DNA from: Eutreptiella sp. 'Long Island Sound 2002'
Taxonomy: Eukaryota; Euglenozoa; Euglenophyceae; Eutreptiales; Eutreptiaceae
DNA: 64,000 bases
Assembly: GCA_964036045.1 (NCBI GenBank)
Contig: CAXIWF010000987.1
Span: 52,218-116,217, forward strand
Direction: 5' to 3'
A program made the translations under genes and the position numbers. Numbering within the stretch: position 1 is the stretch's first letter; every line of letters begins with the position of its first letter. Below, in pieces: positions 45,083 through 58,731 of the stretch. The notes beneath the pieces were generated by a model that saw only the letters and a list, made by a program, of their open reading frames with translations, was not told the DNA's origin and made no database searches.

Positions 45083-46141
45083 TGTGAATGTGAGCACATT
45101 GGGGGGGTTGTAGGAAAGTGTAGGTATGGCGTGTTGATGCGGATGGGGGAGGGGTGGGTGTTTTTGAATGGGGTGTTGGGACATGAAAGGGCGAGGTACG
45201 GTGGCCTGTGTGGGGTTGGGTGGGTGCAGTGGGATGCAAATGTGAATGCGAGCACATACGGGGGGTCGCACGAAAGTGTAGGTATGGCGTGTTGATGCGG
45301 ATGAAGGAGGGGTGGGTGTTTTTGAATGGGGTGTTGGGACATGAAAGGGCGGGGTACGGTGGCCTGTGCCGGGTTGGGTGGATGCGGTGGGATGCAAATG
45401 TGAATGTGAGCACATTTGGGGGGTTGCACGAAAGTGTAGGTATGCCGTGTTGAGGCGGATGGGGGAGGGGTGGGTGTTTTTGAATGGGGTGTTGGAACAT
45501 GAAATGGCGGGGTACCGTGGCCTGTGCCGGGTTGGGTGGATGCGCTGGGATGCAAATGTGAATGTGAGCACATTGGGAGGGTTGCAAGAAAGTGCAGGTA
45601 TGGCGTGTTGATGCGGATGGGGGAGGGGTGGGTGTTTTTGAATGGGGTGTTGGAACACGAAAGGGCGAGGTACGGTGGCCTGTGTGGGGTTGGGTGGGTG
45701 CAGTGGGATGCAAATGTGAATGTGAGCACATACGGGGGGTCGCACGAAAGTGTAGGTATGGCGTGTTGATGCGGATGGAGGAGGGGTGGGTGTTTTTGAA
45801 TGGGGTGTTGGGACATGAAAGGGCGGGGTACGGTGGCCTGTGTGGGGTTGGGTGGATGCGGTGGGATGCAAATGTGAATGTGAGCACATTTGGGGGGTTG
45901 CACGAAAGTGTAGGTATGCCGCGTTGAGGCGGATGGGGGAGGGGTGGGTGTTTTTGAATGGGGTGTTGGAACATGAAATGGCGGGGTACCGTGGCCTGTG
46001 CCGGGTTGGGTGGATGCGGTGGGATGCAAATGTGAATGTAAGCACATTTGGGGGGTTGTAGGAAAGTGTAGGTATGGCGTGTTGATGCGGATGGGGGAGG
46101 GGTGGGTGTTTTTGAATGGGTCGTTGGAACATGAAAGGGCG
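45083..46141. repeat. Lead-in monomers of array 3
   Basis: Same length and join as 21084-22142. Confidence 0.92.
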
Positions 46142-48557
46142 ATGCTGCCATGGACATCTGAACTGGCTTTGCCAGGCAAAAGCATTTCCAGCCGCGGTGG
46201 CTCCATTAAGGTCCACCGCTCGCTAGTAAAATTGGGGTAAAAATCGGCTATGTTTTTCGCTACACAGAGGGGGTGCTGGTTGTACCATGCACTGCACCAC
46301 GGCCTCCTAACATCTTTGCAATGAGGTGCACTCCACAGCTGCCCTCCCCTCTATCATTACATCACATTCCAAGGCATAGTTGCTCACCCGGGATGCTCCC
46401 CTTGCTGGTCTCTCTGGTGATTACCACAAGTGTAGGTACGGCGTGTTGATGCGGATGCTGGTGAGTGGTTCTTTTTGAATGGGTTGTTGGGACATGAAAG
46501 GGCGGGGTACGGTGGCCTGTGTGGAATTGGATGGGTGCGGTGGGATGCAAATGTGAATGTGAGCACATTTGGGGGGTTGCACGAAAGTGTAGGTATGCCG
46601 TGTTGAGGCGGATGGGGGAGGGGTGGGTGTTTTTGAATGGGGTGTTGGAACATGAAATGGCGGGGTACCGTGGCCTGTGCCGGGTTGGGTGGATGCGCTG
46701 GGATGCAAATGTGAATGTGAGCACATTGGGAGGGTTGCAAGAAAGTGCAGGTATGGCGTGTTGATGCGGATGGGGGAGGGGTGGGTGTTTTTGAATGGGG
46801 TGTTGGAACATGAAAGGGCGAGGTACGGTGGCCTGTGTGGGGTTGGGTGGGTGCAGTGGGATGCAAATGTGAATGTGAGCACATACGGGGGGTCGCACGA
46901 AAGTGTAGGTATGGCGTGTTGATGCGGATGGAGGAGGGGTGGGTGTTTTTGAATGGGGTGTTGGGACATGAAAGGGCGGGGTACGGTGGCCTGTGTGGGG
47001 TTGGGTGGATGCAGTGGGATGCAAATGTGAATGTGAGCATATTTGGGGGGTTGCAAGAAAGTGTAGGTATGGCGTGTTGATGCGGATGGGGGAGGGGTGG
47101 GTGTTTTTGAATGGGGTGTTGGGATATGAAAGGGCGAGGTACGGTGGCCTGTGTGGGGTTGGGTGGGTGCAGTGGGATGCAAATGTGAATGCGAGCACAT
47201 ACGGGGGGTCGCACGAAAGTGTAGGTATGGCGTGTTGATGCGGATGAGGGATGGGTGGGTGTTTTTGAATGGGGTGTTGGGACATGAAAGGGCGGGGTAC
47301 GGTGGCCTGTGTGGGGTTGGGTGGATGCGGTGGGATGCAAATGTGAATGTGAGCACATTTGGGTGGTTTCACGAAAGTGTAGGTATGCCGTGTTGAGGCG
47401 GATGGGGGAGGGGTGGGTGTTTTTGAATAGGTGTTGGAACATGAAATGGCGGGGTACCGTGGCCTGTGCCGGGTTGGGTGGATGCGATGGGATGCAAATG
47501 TGAATGTGAGCACATTGGGAGGGTTGCAAGAAAGTGCAGGTATGGCGTGTTGATGCGGATGGGGGAGGGGTGGGTGTTTTTGAATGGGGTGTTGGAACAT
47601 GAAACGGCGGGGTACCGTGGCCTGTGCCGGGTTGGGTGGATGCGGTGGGATGCAAATGTGAATCCGAGCACATTTGGGGGGTTGCACGAAAGTGTAGGTA
47701 TGCCGTGTTGAGGCGGATGGGGGAGGGGTGGGTGTTTTTGAATGGGGTGTTGGGACATGAAAGGGCGGGGTACGGTGGCCTGTGTGGGGTTGGGTGGATG
47801 CGGTGGGATGCAAATGTGAATGTGAGCACATTTGGGGGGTTGCACGAAAGTGTAGGTATGCCGTGTTGAGGCGGATGGGGGAGGGGTGGGTGTTTTTGAA
47901 TGGGGTGTTGGAACATGAAATGGCGGGGTACCGTGGCCTGTGCCGGGTTGGGTGGATGCGGTGGGATGCAAATGTGAATGTGAGCACATTGGGGGGGTTG
48001 TAGGAAAGTGTAGGTATGGCGTGTTGATGCGGATGGGGGAGGGGTGGGTGTTTTTGAATGGGGTGTTGGGACATGAAAGGGCGAGGTACGGTGGCCTGTG
48101 TGGGGTTGGGTGGGTGCAGTGGGATGCAAATGTGAATGCGAGCACATACGGGGGGTCGCACGAAAGTGTAGGTATGGCGTGTTGATGCGGATGAAGGAGG
48201 GGTGGGTGTTTTTGAATGGGGTGTTGGGACATGAAAGGGCGGGGTACGGTGGCCTGTGCCGGGTTGGGTGGATGCGGTGGGATGCAAATGTGAATGTGAG
48301 CACATTTGGGGGGTTGCACGAAAGTGTAGGTATGCCGCGTTGAGGCGGATGGGGGAGGGGTGGGTGTTTTTGAATGGGGTGTTGGAACATGAAATGGCGG
48401 GGTACCGTGGCCTGTGCCGGGTTGGGTGGATGCGGTGGGATGCAAATGTGAATGTAAGCACATTGGAGGGGTTGTAGGAAAGTGTAGGTATGGCGTGTTG
48501 ATGCGGATGGGGGAGGGGTGGGTGTTTTTGAATGGGTCGTTGGAACATGAAAGGGCG
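46142..48557. repeat. 2416-bp higher-order unit, array 3
   Basis: E has AAAAGCATT and AAGGCATAG as in the first E of the other arrays. It has GGGGTGTTGGGATATG near 47112 where arrays 1 and 2 have GGGCTGTTGGGATATG. Confidence 0.94.
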
Positions 48558-49710
48558 ATGCTGCCATGGACATCTGAACTGGCTTTGCCAGGCAAAAACA
48601 TTTCCAGCCGCGGTGGCTCCATTAAGGTCCACCGCTCGCTAGTAAAATTGGGGTAAAAATCGGCTATGTTTTTCGCTACACAGAGGGGGTGCTGGTTGTA
48701 CCATGCACTGCACCACGGCCTCCTAACATCTTTGCAATGAGGTGCACTCCACAGCTGCCCTCCCCTCTATCATTACATCACATTCCAAGCCATAGTTGCT
48801 CACCCGGGATGCTCCCCTTGCTGGTCTCTCTGGTGATTACCACAAGTGTAGGTACGGCGTGTTGATGCGGATGCTGGTGTGTGGTTCTTTTTGAATGGGT
48901 TGTTGGGACATGAAAGGGCGGGGTACGGTGGCCTGTGTGGAATTGGATGGGTGCGGTGGGATGTAAATGTGAATGTGAGCACATTTGGGGGGTTGCACGA
49001 AAGTGTAGGTATGCCGTGTTGAGGCGGATGGGGGAGGAGTGGGTGTTTTTGAATGGGGTGTTGGAACATGAAATGGCGGGGTACCGTGGCCTGTGCCGGG
49101 TTGGGTGGATGCGCTGGGATGCAAATGTGAATGTGAGCACATTGGGAGGGTTGCAAGAAAGTGCAGGTATGGCGTGTTGATGCGGATGGGGGAGGGGTGG
49201 GTGTTTTTGAATGGGGTGTTGGAACACGAAAGGGCGAGGTACGGTGGCCTGTGTGGGGTTGGGTGGGTGCAGTGGGATGCAAATGTGAATGTGAGCACAT
49301 ACGGGGGGTCGCACGAAAGTGTAGGTATGGCGTGTTGATGCGGATGGAGGAGGGGTGGGTGTTTTTGAATGGGGTGTTGGGACATGAAAGGGCGGGGTAC
49401 GGTGGCCTGTGTGGGGTTGGGTGGATGCGGTGGGATGCAAATGTGAATGTGAGCACATTTCGGGGGTTGCACGAAAGTGTAGGTATGCCGCGTTGAGGCG
49501 GATGGGGGAGGGGTGGGTGTTTTTGAATGGGGTGTTGGAACATGAAATGGCGGGGTACCGTGGCCTGTGCCGGGTTGGGTGGATGCGGTGGGATGCAAAT
49601 GTGAATGTAAGCACATTGGGGGGGTTGTAGGAAAGTGTAGGTATGGCGTGTTGATGCGGATGGGGGAGGGGTGGGTGTTTTTGAATGGGTCGTTGGAACA
49701 TGAAAGGGCG
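48558..49710. repeat. 1153-bp unit, type a, array 3
   Basis: GAGGAGTGGG near 49033. GTGTAGGTATGG near 49635, so the GTGTAGCTATGG change of arrays 1 and 2 is absent. Confidence 0.93.
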
Positions 49711-50863
49711 ATGCTGCCATGGACATCTGAACTGGCTTTGCCAGGCAAAAACATTTCCAGCCGCGGTGGCTCCATTAAGGTCCACCGCTCGCTAGTAAAA
49801 TTGGGGTAAAAATCGGCTATGTTTTTCGCTACACAGAGGGGGTGCTGGTTGTACCATGCACTGCACCACGGCCTCCTAACATCTTTGCAATGAGGTGCAC
49901 TCCACAGCTGCCCTCCCCTCGATCATTACATCACATTCCAAGCCATAGTTGCTCACCCGGGATGCTCCCCTTGCTGGTCTCTCTGGTGATTACCACAAGT
50001 GTAGGTACGGCGTGTTGATGCGGATGCTGGTGTGTGGTTCTTTTTGAATGGGTTGTTGGGACATGAAAGGGCGGGGTACGGTGGCCTGTGTGGAATTGGA
50101 TGGGTGCGGTGGGATGTAAATGTGAATGTGAGCCCATTTGGGGGGTTGCACGAAAGTGTAGGTATGCCGTGTTGAGGCGGATGGGGGAGGGCTGGGTGTT
50201 TTTGAATGGGGTGTTGGAACATGAAATGGCGGGGTACCGTGGCCTGTGCCGGGTTGGGTGGATGCGCTGGGATGCAAATGTGAATGTGAGCACATTGGGA
50301 GGGTTGCAAGAAAGTGCAGGTATGGCGTGTTGATGCGGATGGGGGAGGGGTGGGTGTTTTTGAATGGGGTGTTGGAACACGAAAGGGCGAGGTACGGTGG
50401 CCTGTGTGGGGTTGGGTGGGTGCAGTGGGACGCAAATGTGAATGTGAGCACATACGGGGGGTCGCACGAAAGTGTAGGTATGGCGTGTTGATGCGGATGG
50501 AGGAGGGGTGGGTGTTTTTGAATGGGGTGTTGGGACATGAAAGGGCGGGGTACGGTGGCCTGTGTGGGGTTGGGTGGATGCGGTGGGATGCAAATGTGAA
50601 TGTGAGCACATTTCGGGGGTTGCACGAAAGTGTAGGTATGCCGCGTTGAGGCGGATGGGGGAGGGGTGGGTGTTTTTGAATGGGGTGTTGGAACATGAAA
50701 TGGCGGGGTACCGTGGCCTGTGCCGGGTTGGGTGGATGCGGTGGGATGCAAATGTGAATGTAAGCACATTGGGGGGGTTGTAGGAAAGTGTAGGTATGGC
50801 GTGTTGATGCGGATGGGGGAGGGGTGGGTGTTTTTGAATGGGTCGTTGGAACATGAAAGGGCG
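49711..50863. repeat. 1153-bp unit, type b, array 3
   Basis: GAGCCCATT near 50131; GGGACGCAAAT near 50427; private GAGGGCTGGGTG near 50186. Confidence 0.93.
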
Positions 50864-52332
50864 ATGCTGCCATGGACATCTGAACTGGCTTTGCCAGGCA
50901 AAAACATTTCCAGCCGCGGTGGCTCCATTAAGGTCCACCGCTCGCTAGTAAAATTGGGGTAAAAATCGGCTATGTTTTTCGCTACACAGAGGGGGTGCTG
51001 GTTGTACCATGCACTGCACCACGGCCTCCTAACATCTTTGCAATGAGGTGCACTCCACAGCTGCCCTCCCCTCGATCATTACATCACATTCCAAGCCATA
51101 GTTGCTCACCCGGGATGCTCCCCTTGCTGGTCTCTCTGGTGATTACCACAAGTGTAGGTACGGCGTGTTGATGCGGATGCTGGTGTGTGGTTCTTTTTGA
51201 ATGGGTTGTTGGGACATGAAAGGGCGGGGTACGGTGGCCTGTGTGGAATTGGATGGGTGCGGTGGGATGCAAATGTGAATGTGAGCACATTTGGGGGGTT
51301 GCACGAAAGTGTAGGTATGGCGTGTTGATGCGGATGGGGGAGGGGTGGGTGTTTTTGAATGGGGTGTTGGAACATGAAATGGCGGGGTACCGTGGCCTGT
51401 GCCGGGTTGGGTGGATGCGCTGGGATGCAAATGTGAATGTGAGCACATTGGGAGGGTTGCAAGAAAGTGCAGGTATGGCGTGTTGATGCGGATGGGGGAG
51501 GGGTGGGTGTTTTTGAATGGGGTGTTGGGACATGAAAGGGCGGGGTACGGTGGCCTGTGTGGGGTTGGGTGGGTGCAGTGGGATGCAAATGTGAATGTGA
51601 GCACATTTGGGGGGTTGCACGAAAGTGTAGGTATGCCGTGTTGAGGCGGATGGGGGAGGGGTGGGTGTTTTTGAATGGGGTGTTGGGACATGAAATGGCG
51701 GGGTACCGTGGCCTGTGCCGGGTTGGGTGGATGCGGTGGGATGCAAATGTGAATGTGAGCACATTGGGGGGGTTGTAGGAAAGTGTAGGTATGGCGTGTT
51801 GATGCGGATGGGGGAGGGGTGGGTGTTTTTGAATGGGGTGTTGGGACATGAAAGGGCGAGGTACGGTGGCCTGTGTGGGGTTGGGTGGGTGCAGTGGGAT
51901 GCAAATGTGAATGCGAGCACATACGGGGGGTCGCACGAAAGTGTAGGTATGGCGTGTTGATGCGGATGAAGGAGGGGTGGGTGTTTTTGAATGGGGTGTT
52001 GGGACATGAAAGGGCGGGGTACGGTGGCCTGTGCCGGGTTGGGTGGATGCGGTGGGATGCAAATGTGAATGTGAGCACATTTGGGGGGTTGCACGAAAGT
52101 GTAGGTATGCCGCGTTGAGGCGGATGGGGGAGGGGTGGGTGTTTTTGAATGGGGTGTTGGAACATGAAATGGCGGGGTACCGTGGCCTGTGCCGGGTTGG
52201 GTGGATGCGGTGGGATGCAAATGTGAATGTAAGCACATTGGAGGGGTTGTAGGAAAGTGTAGGTATGGCGTGTTGATGCGGATGGGGGAGGGGTGGGTGT
52301 TTTTGAATGGGTCGTTGGAACATGAAAGGGCG
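50864..52332. repeat. 1469-bp unit, array 3
   Basis: Several monomers differ from the array 1 and 2 equivalents. One is a GGGTGGGTGCAGTGG version near 51568 where arrays 1 and 2 have GGTGGATGCGGTGG. This suggests patching by conversion from a neighbouring monomer type. Confidence 0.92.
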
Positions 52333-53485
52333 ATGCTGCCATGGACATCTGAACTGGCTTTGCCAGGCAAAAACATTTCCAGCCGCGGTGGCTCCATTAA
52401 GGTCCACCGCTCGCTAGTAAAATTGGGGTAAAAATCGGCTATGTTTTTCGCTACACAGAGGGGGTGCTGGTTGTACCATGCACTGCACCACGGCCTCCTA
52501 ACATCTTTGCAATGAGGTGCACTCCACAGCTGCCCTCCCCTCTATCATTACATCACATTCCAAGCCATAGTTGCTCACCCGGGATGCTCCCCTTGCTGGT
52601 CTCTCTGGTGATTACCACAAGTGTAGGTACGGCGTGTTGATGCGGATGCTGGTGTGTGGTTCTTTTTGAATGGGTTGTTGGGACATGAAAGGGCGGGGTA
52701 CGGTGGCCTGTGTGGAATTGGATGGGTGCGGTGGGATGTAAATGTGAATGTGAGCACATTTGGGGGGTTGCACGAAAGTGTAGGTATGCCGTGTTGAGGC
52801 GGATGGGGGAGGAGTGGGTGTTTTTGAATGGGGTGTTGGAACATGAAATGGCGGGGTACCGTGGCCTGTGCCGGGTTGGGTGGATGCGCTGGGATGCAAA
52901 TGTGAATGTGAGCACATTGGGAGGGTTGCAAGAAAGTGCAGGTATGGCGTGTTGATGCGGATGGGGGAGGGGTGGGTGTTTTTGAATGGGGTGTTGGAAC
53001 ACGAAAGGGCGAGGTACGGTGGCCTTTGTGGGGTTGGGTGGGTGCAGTGGGATGCAAATGTGAATGTGAGCACATACGGGGGGTCGCACGAAAGTGTAGG
53101 TATGGCGTGTTGATGCGGATGGAGGAGGGGTGGGTGTTTTTGAATGGGGTGTTGGGACATGAAAGGGCGGGGTACGGTGGCCTGTGTGGGGTTGGGTGGA
53201 TGCGGTGGGATGCAAATGTGAATGTGAGCACATTTCGGGGGTTGCACGAAAGTGTAGGTATGCCGCGTTGAGGCGGATGGGGGAGGGGTGGGTGTTTTTG
53301 AATGGGGTGTTGGAACATGAAATGGCGGGGTACCGTGGCCTGTGCCGGGTTGGGTGGATGCGGTGGGATGCAAATGTGAATGTAAGCACATTGGGGGGGT
53401 TGTAGGAAAGTGTAGGTATGGCGTGTTGATGCGGATGGGGGAGGGGTGGGTGTTTTTGAATGGGTCGTTGGAACATGAAAGGGCG
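52333..53485. repeat. 1153-bp unit, type a, second pair, array 3
   Basis: GAGGAGTGGG near 52809 and GGCCTTTGTGG near 53023, as in arrays 1 and 2. Confidence 0.92.
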
Positions 53486-54638
53486 ATGCTGCCATGGACA
53501 TCTGAACTGGCTTTGCCAGGCAAAAACATTTCCAGCCGCGGTGGCTCCATTAAGGTCCACCGCTCGCTAGTAAAATTGGGGTAAAAATCGGCTATGTTTT
53601 TCGCTACACAGAGGGGGTGCTGGTTGTACCATGCACTGCACCACGGCCTCCTAACATCTTTGCAATGAGGTGCACTCCACAGCTGCCCTCCCCTCGATCA
53701 TTACATCACATTCCAAGCCATAGTTGCTCACCCGGGATGCTCCCCTTGCTGGTCTCTCTGGTGATTACCACAAGTGTAGGTACGGCGTGTTGATGCGGAT
53801 GCTGGTGTGTGGTTCTTTTTGAATGGGTTGTTGGGACATGAAAGGGCGGGGTACGGTGGCCTGTGTGGAATTGGATGGGTGCGGTGGGATGTAAATGTGA
53901 ATGTGAGCCCATTTGGGGGGTTGCACGAAAGTGTAGGTATGCCGTGTTGAGGCGGATGGGGGAGGGGTGGGTGTTTTTGAATGGGGTGTTGGAACATGAA
54001 ATGGCGGGGTACCGTGGCCTGTGCCGGGTTGGGTGGATGCGCTGGGATGCAAATGTGAATGTGAGCACATTGGGAGGGTTGCAAGAAAGTGCAGGTATGG
54101 CGTGTTGATGCGGATGGGGGAGGGGTGGGTGTTTTTGAATGGGGTGTTGGAACACGAAAGGGCGAGGTACGGTGGCCTGTGTGGGGTTGGGTGGGTGCAG
54201 TGGGATGCAAATGTGAATGTGAGCACATACGGGGGGTCGCACGAAAGTGTAGGTATGGCGTGTTGATGCGGATGGAGGAGGGGTGGGTGTTTTTGAATGG
54301 GGTGTTGGGACATGAAAGGGCGGGGTACGGTGGCCTGTGTGGGGTTGGGTGGATGCGGTGGGATGCAAATGTGAATGTGAGCACATTTCGGGGGTTGCAC
54401 GAAAGTGTAGGTATGCCGCGTTGAGGCGGATGGGGGAGGGGTGGGTGTTTTTGAATGGGGTGTTGGAACATGAAATGGCGGGGTACCGTGGCCTGTGCCG
54501 GGTTGGGTGGATGCGGTGGGATGCAAATGTGAATGTAAGCACATTGGGGGGGTTGTAGGAAAGTGTAGGTATGGCGTGTTGATGCGGATGGGGGAGGGGT
54601 GGGTGTTTTTGAATGGGTCGTTGGAACATGAAAGGGCG
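53486..54638. repeat. 1153-bp unit, type b, second pair, array 3
   Basis: GAGCCCATT near 53906. Lacks the CTGTGCTGGG change of arrays 1 and 2. Confidence 0.92.
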
Positions 54639-57054
54639 ATGCTGCCATGGACATCTGAACTGGCTTTGCCAGGCAAAAACATTTCCAGCCGCGGTGGCTC
54701 CATTAAGGTCCACCGCTCGCTAGTAAAATTGGGGTAAAAATCGGCTATGTTTTTCGCTACACAGAGGGGGTGCTGGTTGTACCATGCACTGCACCACGGC
54801 CTCCTAACATCTTTGCAATGAGGTGCACTCCACAGCTGCCCTCCCCTCGATCATTACATCACATTCCAAGCCATAGTTGCTCACCCGGGATGCTCCCCTT
54901 GCTGGTCTCTCTGGTGATTACCACAAGTGTAGGTACGGCGTGTTGATGCGGATGCTGGTGTGTGGTTCTTTTTGAATGGGTTGTTGGGACATGAAAGGGC
55001 GGGGTACGGTGGCCTGTGTGGAATTGGATGGGTGCGGTGGGATGCAAATGTGAATGTGAGCACATTTGGGGGGTTGCACGAAAGTGTAGGTATGGCGTGT
55101 TGATGCGGATGGGGGAGGGGTGGGTGTTTTTGAATGGGGTGTTGGGACATGAAAGGGCGGGGTACGGTGGCCTGTGCCGGGTTGGGTGGATGCGGTGGGA
55201 TGCAAATGTGAATGTGAGCACATTGGGGGGGTTGCAAGAAAGTGCAGGTATGGCGTGTTGATGCGGATGGGGGAGGGGTGGGTGTTTTTGAATGGGGTGT
55301 TGGAACACGAAAGGGCGAGGTACGGTGGCCTGTGTGGGGTTGGGTGGGTGCAGTGGGATGCAAATGTGAATGTGAGCACATACGGGGGGTCGCACGAAAG
55401 TGTAGGTATGGCGTGTTGATGCGGATGGAGGAGGGGTGGGTGTTTTTGAATGGGGTGTTGGGACATGAAAGGGCGGGGTATGGTGGCCTGTGTGGGGTTG
55501 GGTGGATGCGGTGGGATGCAAATGTGAATGTCAGCACATTTGGGGGGTTGCAAGAAAGTGTAGGTATGGCGTGTTGATGCGGATGGGGGAGGGGTGGGTG
55601 TTTTTGAATGGGGTGTTGGGATATGAAAGGGCGAGGTACGGTGGCCTGTGTGGGGTTGGGTGGGTGCAGTGGGATGCAAATGTGAATGCGAGCACATACG
55701 GGGGGTCGCACGAAAGTGTAGGTATGGCGTGTTGATGCGGATGGAGGAGGGGTGGGTGTTTTTGAATGGGGTGTTGGGACATGAAAGGGCGGGGTACGGT
55801 GGCCTGTGTGGGGTTGGGTCGATGCGGTGGGATGCAAATGTGAATGTGAGCACATTTGGGTGGTTTCACGAAAGTGTAGGTATGCCGTGTTGAGGCGGAT
55901 GGGGGAGGGGTGGGTGTTTTTGAATAGGTGTTGGAACATGAAATGGCGGGGTACCGTGGCCTGTGCCGGGTTGGGTGGATGCGATGGGATGCAAATGTGA
56001 ATGTGAGCACATTGGGAGGGTTGCAAGAAAGTGCAGGTATGGCGTGTTGATGCGGATGGGGGAGGGGTGGGTGTTTTTGAATGGGGTGTTGGAACATGAA
56101 ACGGCGGGGTACCGTGGCCTGTGCCGGGTTGGGTGGATGCGGTGGGATGCAAATGTGAATCCCAGCACATTTGGGGGGTTGCACGAAAGTGTAGGTATGC
56201 CGTGTTGAGGCGGATGGGGGAGGGGTGGGTGTTTTTGAATGGGGTGTTGGGACATGAAAGGGCGGGGTACGGTGGCCTGTGTGGGGTTGGGTGGATGCGG
56301 TGGGATGCAAATGTGAATGTGAGCACATTTGGGGGGTTGCACGAAAGTGTAGGTATGCCGTGTTGAGGCGGATGGGGGAGGGGTGGGTGTTTTTGAATGG
56401 GGTGTTGGAACATGAAATGGCGGGGTACCGTGGCCTGTGCCGGGTTGGGTGGATGCGGTGGGATGCAAATGTGAATGTGAGCACATTGGGGGGGTTGTAG
56501 GAAAGTGTAGGTATGGCGTGTTGATGCGGATGGGGGAGGGGTGGGTGTTTTTGAATGGGGTGTTGGGACATGAAAGGGCGAGGTACGGTGGCCTGTGTGG
56601 GGTTGGGTGGGTGCAGTGGGATGCAAATGTGAATGCGAGCACATACGGGGGGTCGCACGAAAGTGTAGGTATGGCGTGTTGATGCGGATGAAGGAGGGGT
56701 GGGTGTTTTTTAATGGGGTGTTGGGACATGAAAGGGCGGGGTACGGTGGCCTGTGCCGGGTTGGGTGGATGCGGTGGGATGCAAATGTGAATGTGAGCAC
56801 ATTTGGGGGGTTGCACGAAAGTGTAGGTATGCCGCGTTGAGGCGGATGGGGGAGGGGTGGGTGTTTTTGAATGGGGTGTTGGAACATGAAATGGCGGGGT
56901 ACCGTGGCCTGTGCCGGGTTGGGTGGATGCGGTGGGATGCAAATGTGAATGTAAGCACATTGGAGGGGTTGTAGGAAAGTGTAGGTATGGCGTGTTGATG
57001 CGGATGGGGGAGGGGTGGGTGTTTTTGAATGGGTCGTTGGAACATGAAAGGGCG
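54639..57054. repeat. Second 2416-bp unit, array 3
   Basis: 157-bp GAATAGGTG monomer near 55923. It has GATGGAGGAGGGG near 55740 where the other arrays have GATGAGGGATGGG. A G to A change gives GTTTTTTAATGG near 56704, which introduces a minus-strand stop in one frame. Confidence 0.92.
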
Positions 57055-58207
57055 ATGCTGCCATGGACATCTGAACTGGCTTTGCCAGGCAAAAACATTT
57101 CCAGCCGCGGTGGCTCCATTAAGGTCCACCGCTCGCTAGTAAAATTGGGGTAAAAATCGGCTATGTTTTTCGCTACACAGAGGGGGTGCTGGTTGTACCA
57201 TGCACTGCACCACGGCCTCCTAACATCTTTGCAATGAGGTGCACTCCACAGCTGCCCTCCCCTCTATCATTACATCACATTCCAAGCCATAGTTGCTCAC
57301 CCGGGATGCTCCCCTTGCTGGTCTCTCTGGTGATTACCACAAGTGTAGGTACGGCGTGTTGATGCGGATGCTGGTGTGTGGTTCTTTTTGAATGGGTTGT
57401 TGGGACATGAAAGGGCGGGGTACGGTGGCCTGTGTGGAATTGGATGGGTGCGGTGGGATGTAAATGTGAATGTGAGCACATTTGGGGGGTTGCACGAAAG
57501 TGTAGGTATGCCGTGTTGAGGCGGATGGGGGAGGGGTGGGTGTTTTTGAATGGGGTGTTGGAACATGAAATGGCGGGGTACCGTGGCCTGTGCCGGGTTT
57601 GGTGGATGCGCTGGGATGCAAATGTGAATGTGAGCACATTGGGAGGGTTGCAAGAAAGTGCAGGTATGGCGTGTTGATGCGGATGGGGGAGGGGTGGGTG
57701 TTTTTGAATGGGGTGTTGGAACACGAAAGGGCGAGGTACGGTGGCCTGTGTGGGGTTGGGTGGGTGCAGTGGGATGCAAATGTGAATGTGAGCACATACG
57801 GGGGGTCGCACGAAAGTGTAGGTATGGCGTGTTGATGCGGATGGAGGAGGGGTGGGTGTTTTTGAATGGGGTGTTGGGACATGAAAGGGCGGGGTACGGT
57901 GGCCTGTGTGGGGTTGGGTGGATGCGGTGGGATGCAAATGTGAATGTGAGCACATTTGGGGGGTTGCACGAAAGTGTAGGTATGCCGCGTTGAGGCGGAT
58001 GGGGGAGGGGTGGGTGTTTTTGAATGGGGTGTTGGAACATGAAATGGCGGGGTACCGTGGCCTGTGCCGGGTTGGGTGGATGCGGTGGGATGCAAATGTG
58101 AATGTAAGCACATTGGGGGGGTTGTAGGAAAGTGTAGGTATGGCGTGTTGATGCGGATGGGGGAGGGGTGGGTGTTTTTGAATGGGTCGTTGGAACATGA
58201 AAGGGCG
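57055..58207. repeat. Extra 1153-bp unit, neither a nor b
   Basis: E with CTCTATCATT. It has GAGCACATT and GAGGGGTGGG together, lacks GGGACGC, and has a private GGGTTTGGTGG near 57594. It has no positional equivalent in arrays 1 or 2. Confidence 0.92.
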
Positions 58208-58730
58208 ATGCTGCCATGGACATCTGAACTGGCTTTGCCAGGCAAAAACATTTCCAGCCGCGGTGGCTCCATTAAGGTCCACCGCTCGCTAGTAAAATTG
58301 GGGTAAAAATCGGCTATGTTTTTCGCTACACAGAGGGGGTGCTGGTTGTACCATGCACTGCACCACGGCCTCCTAACATCTTTGCAATGAGGTGCACTCC
58401 ACAGCTGCCCTCCCCTCGATCATTACATCACATTCCAAGCCATAGTTGCTCACCCGGGATGCTCCCCTTGCTGGTCTCTCTGGTGATTACCACAAGTGTA
58501 GGTACGGCGTGTTGATGCGGATGCTGGTGTGTGGTTCTTTTTGAATGGGTTGTTGGGACATGAAAGGGCGGGGTACGGTGGCCTGTGTAGAATTGGATGG
58601 GTGCGGTGGGATGCAAATGTGAATGTGAGCACATTTGGGGGGTTGCACGAAAGTGTAGGTATGGCGTGTTGATGCGGATGGGGGAGGGGTGGGTGTTTTT
58701 GAATGGGGTGTTGGGACATGAAAGGGCGGG
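58208..58730. repeat. Terminal E and monomers of array 3
   Basis: E (58208-58495, CTCGATCATT) followed by about 1.5 monomers that end at GAAAGGGCGGG, as in array 2. GTGTAGAATTGG near 58585 is private. Confidence 0.9.
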
Positions 58731-58731
58731 A

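Larger units (their letters stand above)
45083..58730. repeat. Satellite array 3
   Basis: E elements at 46142, 48558, 49711, 50864, 52333, 53486, 54639, 57055 and 58208. Unit lengths are 2416, 1153, 1153, 1469, 1153, 1153, 2416 and 1153. It has the same two-dimer core as array 1 but an extra 1153-bp unit after the second 2416-bp unit, not seen in arrays 1 and 2. Confidence 0.97.
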
